Part shown: positions 15,568 through 21,451 of the stretch, one piece after another | Numbering within the stretch: the stretch's first letter is position 1 | How the letters are laid out: each line of letters starts with the position of its first letter | NCBI GenBank assembly: GCA_046482855.1 | Contig: JAWOEH010000104.1 | Span: forward strand, 1-21,451 | Reading direction: 5' to 3' | DNA from: CAYVSF01 sp046482855 | Lineage (GTDB): Bacteria > Bacteroidota > Bacteroidia > Bacteroidales > UBA12077 | DNA: 21,451 nucleotides | Translations under genes and position numbers: made by a program | The notes under the pieces: model-generated | Told to the model about the DNA's origin: nothing | Database searches by the model: none | The model's input: the letters and a program-made list of their open reading frames with translations, nothing else

Positions 15568-16563
15568 CTACTCTAAACTTCCTAAATAACGTTCAGCATC
15601 CAAAGCGGCTTTACAACCCGAGCCCGCAGCTGTAACGGCTTGTCGGTAGATTGGATCCTGCACATCGCCACAGGCAAATACCCCTTCCACATTGGTTTTT
15701 GACGTTCCCGGAATCGTTTGTATGTAGCCCACCTGATCCATATCAAGTTGGTCGCGGAAGATATCGGAATTGGGCTTATGACCTATGGCCACAAAGAAGC
15801 CGCTGATATCGATCTGTACATCTTCCCCCTTCGCATTTTTTAGAATGGCCCCGGTAACACCGGTAACATCTCCCAAAATCATCTCGGTAGTATGCTCATA
15901 CAATACTTCTATATTCTCAGTGCGATCAACACGTCGCTGCATCACTTTCGAGGCACGCATATGATCTTTACGAACAATCAGGTATACCTTGTTACAGATA
16001 CCAGCCAGGTAGGTCGCTTCTTCGGCTGCCGTGTCGCCTCCACCTACAACGGCCACGTCTTGTCCCTTGTAGAAAAAACCATCGCAGGTAGCACATGCCG
16101 AAACGCCTTGTCCTTTAAATTTCTCCTCACTCTCCAGTCCTAAATATTTAGCGGTTGCGCCGGTAGCAATTATCAGGCTGTCGGCAACAATCTTTTTTGA
16201 ATTATCAATGGTTACGGTAAATGGCTTGGAGCCCAAGTCGGAGTCGGTAGCAATACCAAAGCGCACATCGGTGCCAAAACGCTGCGCCTGCTTCTTCAGA
16301 TCCTCCATCATCACCGGACCGGTAACGCCTTCGGGGTAACCCGGGAAGTTTTCCACCTCAGTAGTGGTAGTTAATTGTCCTCCGGGCTCAAGGCCTTCGT
16401 ACATAACCGGATTTAGGTTTGCCCGGGCAGCATATATGGCAGCCGTATACCCGGCCGGGCCGGAACCCACAATCAAACATTTTACATGTTCCACCTCTCC
16501 AGAAGTGTTTTTTTGCTCCGCAGGCTTCTCGTCCATATTGTCCATAGATTTAAATAATGCCAT
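15568..16563 (-). CDS. trxB: Thioredoxin-disulfide reductase
   Basis: A 331-residue FAD enzyme that uses NADPH to reduce thioredoxin. G-S-G-P-A-G at 33-38 binds FAD, with G-G-Q-L-T-T-T-T-E-V-E-N-F-P-G-Y following as usual. C157-A-T-C160-D is the redox pair and G-G-G-D-T-A at 174-179 the NADPH site. G-V-F-A-C-G-D-V-Q-D-P near the end is the second FAD motif. About 25 polar residues precede the FAD motif; this short N-terminal extension is the only variable part, and the start at Met1 is fairly safe because no later Met fits better than Met7 or Met10. Single gene, with its own promoter, convergent with the SPT-like gene. Confidence 0.95.
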   Translation of the reverse strand: MALFKSMDNMDEKPAEQKNTSGEVEHVKCLIVGSGPAGYTAAIYAARANLNPVMYEGLEPGGQLTTTTEVENFPGYPEGVTGPVMMEDLKKQAQRFGTDVRFGIATDSDLGSKPFTVTIDNSKKIVADSLIIATGATAKYLGLESEEKFKGQGVSACATCDGFFYKGQDVAVVGGGDTAAEEATYLAGICNKVYLIVRKDHMRASKVMQRRVDRTENIEVLYEHTTEMILGDVTGVTGAILKNAKGEDVQIDISGFFVAIGHKPNSDIFRDQLDMDQVGYIQTIPGTSKTNVEGVFACGDVQDPIYRQAVTAAGSGCKAALDAERYLGSLE

Positions 16564-16634
16564 GATTCTATTTATTTTATGATGTTACTTTAAAAATGCG
16601 CGACACGAACATATTAACGTATCAATATATGTGG

Positions 16635-16664
16635 CAAAATTAGCAATATTTATACCAATTAAAA
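16635..16664 (-). promoter_or_regulatory. Probable promoter of trxB
   Basis: On the minus strand TAATTTTG (16635-16642) is a full TANNTTTG match, with TTTT (16661-16664) 18 bases upstream in place of TTTG. The leader to the trxB ATG would be about 65 bases. Confidence 0.5.
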
Positions 16665-16677
16665 GTAGGCAGAAAAT

Positions 16678-16708
16678 TTTGCAGATTCAAATATCTTATC
16701 TATTTTTG
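16678..16708 (+). promoter_or_regulatory. Promoter of tRNA-Pro
   Basis: TTTG (16678-16681), exactly 19 bases, TATTTTTG (16701-16708): a full consensus match ending 12 bases before the mature tRNA. Confidence 0.85.
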
Positions 16709-16720
16709 CCTTCGCAATTG

Positions 16721-16795
16721 CGGGATGTAGCTCAGCCCGGTTAGAGTACACGTCTGGGGGGCGTGGGGTCGCTGGTTCGAATCCAGTCATCCCGA
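16721..16795 (+). tRNA. tRNA-Pro, anticodon GGG
   Basis: Complete cloverleaf. The acceptor is CGGGATG/CATCCCG with A as base 73. The D stem is GCTC/GAGT. The anticodon stem is CACGT/GCGTG around the loop CTGGGGG, so the anticodon is GGG (proline). The T arm is GCTGG-TTCGAAT-CCAGT. The CCA end is not encoded and must be added. It has its own promoter and terminator. Confidence 0.95.
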
Positions 16796-16808
16796 CAGCT
16801 GAGAATCA

Positions 16809-16841
16809 AGAGGTTAGCACAAGAATGCTAACCTCTTTTTT
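16809..16841 (+). terminator. Terminator of tRNA-Pro
   Basis: AGAGGTTAGCA (16809-16819) pairs perfectly with TGCTAACCTCT (16826-16836) around a 6-base loop, followed by a T run to 16841. It lies 13 bases past the tRNA. Confidence 0.9.
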
Positions 16842-17338
16842 GCTTTGGTGCCAACAAACGAGTGACATTTTGACATACTTCTGGAAACACTTTTTTTTGT
16901 GAACTCAAGTTCCTATACCCTGTTGAGCAATTGAGCTGCAGCAAGAAAGAGTTAAACTTTGAATAGCTTTGACCAGACGAACCTCTGCATCTTGCTTTCA
17001 AAACATACCCGTAAAAATCACATGTGACACGTTTCACTCATCCTAGACCTACCTACCTTTCGGTGTTTAACATGAGTACATAAAGTAAGGAAGGTATTAC
17101 GCTTAGAACTAAAAGTTGGGCATGTGCATAAAACAACATTTGTGCAACAAAGTGGCGTTAATGCACAAAGAGGATCATTACGATGTTTATTCTATTACTA
17201 AAAAAACACTTGAAAGAACCTGATAACCAATCAAAATAATATTTTTAGAATTGAATAAAAGAAAGTATATGAGTTATTTTGATTTACGAACATTTCAACC
17301 GGAGGTAGTTAAATTTACATTGCGATTAGAGGATGTTT
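16842..17338. other. Gene-poor region between tRNA-Pro and the TAC operon
   Basis: About 500 bases without a gene I can support. It contains a TCACATGTGA palindrome (near 17017-17026), a loose GTGCAT...ATGCAC repeat around 17124-17165, and the start of a 48-codon plus-strand ORF (ATG 17269) that runs on into the end of the SecB-like gene. No terminator for the TAC operon is visible. I found no repeat of the tRNA 3' end and no integrase remnant. Confidence 0.5.
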
Positions 17339-17803
17339 CTACTCTTTATTGTTTTTCATATTCTTGGATAAAATTAAATCCATTGGATTCACTACTGGGA
17401 ACAATATATTCCTGACATTCATGCCTGCAGTTTTCTCATAAAATATACCTCTCCCTGTTGAAATTGCAATACCAATTAGGGTAGACTCAAGGCGCTCATC
17501 CATATCAAAGTCATTATTAGTTCTAGTAATGAAAATTTCGCTCAGACTGTCTATCAAGAACTCGGTTATGTATGACAACTTTGATAACTCCACTTTTTTC
17601 CCATCATCAATCTCTGTATAGAAACTTAAAGTAGATACTATTCCAAACAAATTCTTTTCGTAATTCCACCGATACTGGAGATTTACATTAAACTTGGGAT
17701 GATTTTTCTCAGGTTCGAAATTCGGTATTATAGTAAAAGGACTATTATAAGTAAACTCAAATACATTTATTGAAACTAATCTAAAGTTAATCTTCCTATC
17801 CAT
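17339..17803 (-). CDS. SecB-like chaperone (third gene of a toxin-antitoxin-chaperone operon)
   Basis: 154 residues. The N-terminal half reads as a SecB-type beta sheet: I-N-F-R-L-V-S-I-N-V-F-E-F-T-Y, then F-N-V-N-L-Q-Y-R-W and L-F-G-I-V-S-T-L-S-F-Y. A helix with I-G-I-A-I-S-T-G-R-G-I-F-Y-E-K-T-A-G (110-127) is followed by I-L-F-P-V-V-N-P-M-D-L-I, which matches the end of SecB (helix, then a P-V-N motif and a hydrophobic tail). Length is that of SecB. As the third gene after a toxin and an HTH antitoxin, 13 bases past the antitoxin stop, it most likely protects the antitoxin rather than serving general export. Sequence likeness is by pattern only, so a SecB-fold protein of other use is possible. 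Confidence 0.68.
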   Translation of the reverse strand: MDRKINFRLVSINVFEFTYNSPFTIIPNFEPEKNHPKFNVNLQYRWNYEKNLFGIVSTLSFYTEIDDGKKVELSKLSYITEFLIDSLSEIFITRTNNDFDMDERLESTLIGIAISTGRGIFYEKTAGMNVRNILFPVVNPMDLILSKNMKNNKE

Positions 17804-17816
17804 CTCTTAAAACAGT

Positions 17817-18233
17817 TTAACATTCCATCAATGAATCCCTTAAAGTTGCATCTTTATCATTATCTGCATTAAATTCTATTACAGGAGAGCTTTGTTGGAG
17901 TTCGGATTTTTCCATATTAGCACTTGGCAAAACTTCCAATTTCATAGTTTTAACAGGCTCTTTCTCTTTTTGAATAAAGTCGTCTAAATCCATAAAATTA
18001 AGATCGGGGATTTTCCCAATAGCCAATGACAACTCTACAAGTTTAGAGATTCTATGATTAAAGTCACCATTCAAAACCTGACTTATATAGCCTTTAGAAA
18101 AACCAAGCTTTTTTGCCAACTGAGTTCTGTTAAGTTCATTCTCTCTCATATAGTTTTCTAAATGGTTATATAAGGCAATCTGAATCTTGGAAATCCAATA
18201 CCCCTGGTTCTTTAAAAGTTGTTCTCGTTTCAT
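17817..18233 (-). CDS. HTH antitoxin with extended C-terminal tail (HigA-like)
   Basis: 138 residues. A Xre/HigA-type helix-turn-helix covers about 22-75, with R-T-Q-L-A-K-K-L-G-F-S-K-G-Y-I-S-Q-V-L-N at 36-55. It is followed by a low-complexity, mostly polar tail (about 88-138: K-E-P-V-K-T-M-K-L-E, S-S-P-V-I-E-F-N-A-D-N-D-K-D) that is longer than in a plain HigA. In chaperone-dependent antitoxins such a tail is the chaperone addiction (ChAD) region, so I infer that role. The start codon shares one base with the toxin stop (TAATG), a sign of coupled translation. The protein should bind the inverted repeat in front of the operon and repress it. Confidence 0.75.
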   Translation of the reverse strand: MKREQLLKNQGYWISKIQIALYNHLENYMRENELNRTQLAKKLGFSKGYISQVLNGDFNHRISKLVELSLAIGKIPDLNFMDLDDFIQKEKEPVKTMKLEVLPSANMEKSELQQSSPVIEFNADNDKDATLRDSLMEC

Positions 18234-18652
18234 TATTTTCGAGGTTTTATAGATTCTAAATAGCGTTTTTTAATAGATCTAAATTTTCTAATATCCTTTT
18301 TCTGTTGATTTTTATATCCTCCAAAGATGACAATTTTACCATTCAATGTTTTAATAGCGTAAACCCGAAGATTCTTTGTTTTAAACTCATACTCCTTTAC
18401 ATTCTCTTTAGCTGGAGTTATGTCCTTAAATTTTTTGGAAGGTAGTGAGCTCCCATTAGCAGCGAATTCTATATATGCATATATTTTACCTAGTTCATTA
18501 ATGTATTTTTTATGCTTCAGAACATCGCTCTCAAAATCGTCGAACTGGCACTCATTGTCAATGAGTAGCTTTTCTATTTTCTGAGCACCATCTATCGGTT
18601 CCTCTTTACCATCAACAGTCACCGTTAATTTCTTTAACGCAAATATAGACAT
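18233..18652 (-). CDS. RelE/HigB-like toxin
   Basis: 139 residues, small and basic. The C-terminal half has the RelE/HigB pattern: E-Y-E-F-K-T-K-N-L-R-V-Y-A-I, a turn at N-G-K, I-V-I-F-G-G-Y-K-N-Q-Q-K-K-D-I and a basic helix R-K-F-R-S-I-K-K-R-Y. Proteins of this group cut mRNA on the ribosome; the Arg and Lys residues here would be the catalytic ones, but I cannot assign them exactly. The N-terminal half (to about residue 80) is less typical. It is the first gene of the operon, toxin before antitoxin, as in HigBA and in TAC modules. The region is plainly AT-rich compared with its flanks. A different small basic protein is possible, but the neighbours argue for a toxin. Confidence 0.66.
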   Translation of the reverse strand: MSIFALKKLTVTVDGKEEPIDGAQKIEKLLIDNECQFDDFESDVLKHKKYINELGKIYAYIEFAANGSSLPSKKFKDITPAKENVKEYEFKTKNLRVYAIKTLNGKIVIFGGYKNQQKKDIRKFRSIKKRYLESIKPRK

Positions 18653-18656
18653 AATT

Positions 18657-18699
18657 GTTTAGTTATTGCTAAACTTTTGATTTTCGTGTTCCAAAATTA
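18657..18699 (-). promoter_or_regulatory. Promoter and operator of the TAC operon
   Basis: A perfect inverted repeat GTTTAG-N6-CTAAAC (18657-18674) lies 4 bases before the toxin ATG. On the minus strand TAATTTTG (18692-18699) matches the -7 element, which would place the transcription start between the two, so the repeat could act as a block for a bound HTH antitoxin. No good TTTG -33 element was found. Confidence 0.5.
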
Positions 18700-19120
18700 A
18701 AGGTAACAAAAAAATCTCACCCTCATAAAACTACCAATCCCCTTATAAATAAAACACATATAAACTGGCACCTAAGTGCATTTTAAATAGTTTGCAGAAA
18801 TTGGGGCTAGAGATTCCCCTTCCATATCCATAATAACATAGAAAATATATGAAATTTGTGTGACTTACTTAACCTCCTAAAAACAAACCGACTTATGGTC
18901 TGATTTAATCAGGTTTTCCCGCACCAGTTGCTACCTCTTTTCCCATTCCCGCAGTTAATCACTAACAAACTTTTGCTATATTAGCCTGAACAAATTACTT
19001 GTAATTCGGGCTAAACACATAAGAACCAGCAACAACGTGTGCCATCATAGTTCTTACTGTACATAAAAACCCAGCCCATCCTACTGAAAAACAACACGAA
19101 CAATCCCAAAACACCAGCCC
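18700..19120. other. Intergenic region between the TAC operon and the peptidase gene
   Basis: About 420 bases with no supportable gene on either strand. It is AT-rich and holds a 13-base palindrome CTGATT-T-AATCAG (18900-18912) and two hairpins close to the peptidase gene (see next entry). TTTTG near 18971-18975 with TACTTGTA about 20 bases later is a poor match to a promoter; no better one was seen. Confidence 0.5.
18982..19056 (+). repeat. Two adjacent hairpins in the leader of the peptidase gene
   Basis: Hairpin 1: TAGCCTGAA (18982-18990) pairs with TTCGGGCTA (19005-19013), eight Watson-Crick pairs plus one U-G. Hairpin 2: TAAGAAC (19020-19026) pairs with GTTCTTA (19050-19056), 23-base loop. 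Neither is followed by a T run, so they are not terminators. Role unknown. Confidence 0.4.
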
Positions 19121-21337
19121 ATGAAAACCTTTAAAATGAGAATAACGAATCATTTCATCCTGGCCGGATTTTTTGCGCTTATCAGTCTCAGCTTACTGAG
19201 TTTTAGCACCCAAGCGCAAATCAATTGGACAAACGACGGCAAAGCCTTCTACAGCTTAGAGCAAAACCAACTGGTTACCTACACCCTGCCAAACAAGGAT
19301 CGTGAAGTCGTGATTTCGAAAGATCAGCTTACTCCTGCAGGCGAATCAGCGCCCATCAAGGTGGCGCATTTTTCCTTCTCGCCCGACCAGCAAAAAGTAT
19401 TGCTATTCACCAATACCCAAAAAGTGTGGCGCCTGCATACCAAAGGCGACTATTGGGTCTTTGACTTCAAAACCAACACGCTTAAACAATTAGGGAAATC
19501 GTTATCACCCTCCTCTTTGATGTTTGCTAAATTTTCGCCCGACGGTGAGAAGATAGCCTACGTTTCGGAGAACAACTTATACAGCGAAAATTATGAAACA
19601 GGCCAAATTCAGCCCTTAACCAGCAATGGCACCGTTTCCCTGATAAATGGCACATTCGACTGGGCCTACGAGGAGGAATTTGCCTGCCGTGATGGCTTCC
19701 GCTGGAGTCCCGACAGCAAATCCATCGCCTATTGGCAAATTGATGCCAGCGACATCAAGGATTTTTACATGGTAAACAACACCGACTCCATCTACTCGCA
19801 ACTCATCCCCATCGAATATCCCAAAGTGGGCGAAACGCCCTCGGCATGCCGGGTGGGTGTTGTAGATCTTGCCGATACAAAAACCACCTGGATGAAGGTT
19901 CCCGGCGATGCCCGTCAGCATTATATCGTGCGGATGGAGTTCATCCCCAACACCAGCAAGCTGCTCATTCAGCAACTAAACAGAAAACAAAACCACAGCA
20001 AACTCTACATTGCCGAAGCCGCAAAAGGCACCACAGAAGTAATCCACGAAGAGTCAGACGAAGCCTGGGTGGATATCTTTAAAGTGGGCAACCCTTATGC
20101 AATCGATTACACCAATAACTTTATCTTCCTGAATGAGCACAACAGCATTCTCTGGGCCTCGGAAAAAGATGGGTGGCGACATTTATACCAGCTTTCGCTT
20201 GATGGCAAGCCCGAGAAGCTTGTGACAAAGGGAGACTATGATGTTATCGATTTAAAACATGTTAACACCGACGAAGGGTACGTCTACTATATGGCTTCGC
20301 CCTTTAATGCCACACAAAAGTATTTGTACAAAACCAAACTAAATGGCAAAGGCAAGCACAAACTAGTAAGCCCCGAAAGCTTGAAAGGTACGCACGACTA
20401 TTCCATTTCCCCAAATGGCTTCTATGCCCTGCACAGTTTTTCCAATCACTATACGGCAAGATCTTTTGAATTCATCACCCTTGCCAATCACAAGGCTTTA
20501 ACCGAGCAAGAGAGCATTGAAAAGAACCTGGAGAATCTGGAAAAAGAGAACACCACCAGTTTCTTCACCTTAAAAACCGCCGACAATGTAGAGATGGACG
20601 GATGGATGGTAAAACCCACCGATTTCGACCCGAATAAAAAATATCCGGTGGTATTTTTCGTCTATTCCGAACCCGCCATGACCACAGTAAACGACACCTA
20701 CAGTGCCGGCCGAAACGGGTATTACAACGGCAACATGGCCGAGGATGGCTACATTTACATTTCGTTGGACAACAGAGGTACGCCTGCACCCAAAGGCCGG
20801 GCATGGCGAAAGTCCATCTACCGGAAAATTGGCATGGTAAACATCCACGATCAAGCCATGGCGGCCAAAGAGATTCTGAAGTGGGACTTTGTCGATCCGG
20901 AAAGAGTGGCTGTTTGGGGCCATAGCGGAGGCGGATCGGCCACCTTGAATCTGATGTTTCGCTATCCGGAAATATACAAAACGGGCATTTCCCTCGCGGC
21001 CGTAGCCAATCAGCTTACCTACGACAACATCTACCAGGAGCGCTACATGGGCTTGCCTCAAGAGAACATGGAAGATTTTGTTGCCGGCTCGCCCATTACC
21101 TATGCAAAAGGACTGGAAGGCAACCTGCTATACATCCACGGCACAGGCGACGACAATGTACACTACCAAAATGCCGAGATGCTGGTAAATGAACTAATCA
21201 AGCACAACAAGCAATTTCATTTTATGCCTTATCCTAACCGATCGCACAGCTTCAGGGAGGGCGAAGGCACTGCGAAACATCTTTCGACGTTGTACACCAA
21301 TTTCCTGAAAGAGCATTGCCCTCCGGGAGGAAAGTAA
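19121..21337 (+). CDS. Secreted S9 family peptidase, dipeptidyl peptidase IV type
   Basis: 738 residues. A signal peptide (F-I-L-A-G-F-F-A-L-I-S-L-S-L-L, cut near T-Q-A-Q) sends it to the periplasm or outside. Residues about 80-480 are the DPPIV beta-propeller, with the motif D180-W-A-Y-E-E-E-F whose Glu pair would hold the substrate N-terminus. The C-terminal alpha/beta-hydrolase domain carries Ser602 in G-H-S-G-G-G, Asp677 in G-T-G-D-D-N-V-H and His709 in N-R-S-H-S; Y-S-E-P near residue 520 carries the likely oxyanion Tyr. The enzyme would release Xaa-Pro or Xaa-Ala dipeptides from peptides. The nucleophile motif is G-H-S-G-G-G rather than the G-W-S-Y-G-G of well-known DPPIV, so specificity is inferred. 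The start could also be Met6. Confidence 0.9.
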   Translation: MKTFKMRITNHFILAGFFALISLSLLSFSTQAQINWTNDGKAFYSLEQNQLVTYTLPNKDREVVISKDQLTPAGESAPIKVAHFSFSPDQQKVLLFTNTQKVWRLHTKGDYWVFDFKTNTLKQLGKSLSPSSLMFAKFSPDGEKIAYVSENNLYSENYETGQIQPLTSNGTVSLINGTFDWAYEEEFACRDGFRWSPDSKSIAYWQIDASDIKDFYMVNNTDSIYSQLIPIEYPKVGETPSACRVGVVDLADTKTTWMKVPGDARQHYIVRMEFIPNTSKLLIQQLNRKQNHSKLYIAEAAKGTTEVIHEESDEAWVDIFKVGNPYAIDYTNNFIFLNEHNSILWASEKDGWRHLYQLSLDGKPEKLVTKGDYDVIDLKHVNTDEGYVYYMASPFNATQKYLYKTKLNGKGKHKLVSPESLKGTHDYSISPNGFYALHSFSNHYTARSFEFITLANHKALTEQESIEKNLENLEKENTTSFFTLKTADNVEMDGWMVKPTDFDPNKKYPVVFFVYSEPAMTTVNDTYSAGRNGYYNGNMAEDGYIYISLDNRGTPAPKGRAWRKSIYRKIGMVNIHDQAMAAKEILKWDFVDPERVAVWGHSGGGSATLNLMFRYPEIYKTGISLAAVANQLTYDNIYQERYMGLPQENMEDFVAGSPITYAKGLEGNLLYIHGTGDDNVHYQNAEMLVNELIKHNKQFHFMPYPNRSHSFREGEGTAKHLSTLYTNFLKEHCPPGGK

Positions 21338-21451
21338 ACACAGAGATCTTTCCATGCCCCACTAAAAAAAAGGGTAGCAAAACACACCAGGAAACATACC
21401 TGACGGTTCTGCGCCCACAGAAAAAAACTGCCACACTGTTTCGCTTATTCG

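Noticed and set aside
17017..17026. TCACATGTGA as a CRP/FNR-type site.
   Set aside because: CRP sites have the half-sites the other way round with a 6-base spacer (TGTGA-N6-TCACA); a 10-base palindrome alone far from a gene start is weak.
16828..17037. 69-codon minus-strand ORF just after the tRNA-Pro terminator.
   Set aside because: It ends inside the terminator stem, its protein (rich in Ser, Cys, Arg) resembles no family I know, and it has no promoter or neighbour support.
17065..17121. Integron attC-like pair GTTTAAC ... GTTGGGC, 57 bases apart, near a toxin-antitoxin cassette.
   Set aside because: The two outer boxes are not complementary to each other and no inner pair of boxes or folded stem is visible; no integrase is present.
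1..21451. CRISPR array, rRNA genes, insertion sequences, riboswitches.
   Set aside because: No regular repeat series, no transposase or integrase reading frame and no known RNA element was seen on either strand.

Overview
The window looks like a chromosomal segment of a Bacteroidota bacterium, most likely of the Bacteroidales/Marinilabiliales type. The reasons are: the N-terminus of a SusC-like TonB-dependent receptor at the left edge; the block bamD-rpoZ-coaBC-DUF4835-recN; an omega subunit of the Bacteroidota type; a bifunctional FtcD; a serine palmitoyltransferase-type enzyme (Bacteroidota make sphingolipids); and several promoters that fit the Bacteroidota form TTTG-N19-TANNTTTG rather than a sigma70 form.

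Layout. 1-141: start of a SusC-like receptor gene running out of the window on the minus strand. 575-3588 (minus): histidine-degradation genes hutI then ftcD, closed by a strong terminator. Divergent from them at 3847-6775 (plus): a YfcC/DcuC-type membrane carrier overlapping a barrel-only outer-membrane protein of the BamA/TamA superfamily. 6772-7932 (minus): a DUF819 membrane protein, convergent with the barrel gene and sharing its stop region. 8057-14072 (minus): a probable six-gene transcription unit bamD, rpoZ, coaBC, DUF4835 (PorD-like), recN, fabI, with a promoter before bamD and a terminator after fabI. coaBC is split here by a one-base frame break next to a run of ten A. 14240-15487 (plus): a serine palmitoyltransferase-like enzyme with a textbook promoter, sharing a terminator with convergent trxB (15568-16563, minus). 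16721-16795: tRNA-Pro(GGG) with its own promoter and terminator.

16842-19120 is different in character: AT-rich, gene-poor, with one three-gene minus-strand operon. Gene order and content (RelE/HigB-like toxin, HTH antitoxin with an extra C-terminal tail, SecB-like chaperone) match a toxin-antitoxin-chaperone (TAC) module of the kind known from Mycobacterium tuberculosis HigB1-HigA1-SecB-Ta. It sits just behind the tRNA gene and is the most notable system in the window. 19121-21337 (plus): a secreted dipeptidyl peptidase IV-type S9 peptidase.

How the genes relate: most of the conserved part is envelope and housekeeping work (outer-membrane assembly, transcription, CoA, lipid synthesis, redox, DNA repair), the left third handles histidine breakdown and possibly amino-acid transport, and the TAC cassette is accessory DNA. 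I saw no CRISPR array, integrase, transposase or rRNA. All identifications are from reading the translated sequence; no database search was run.
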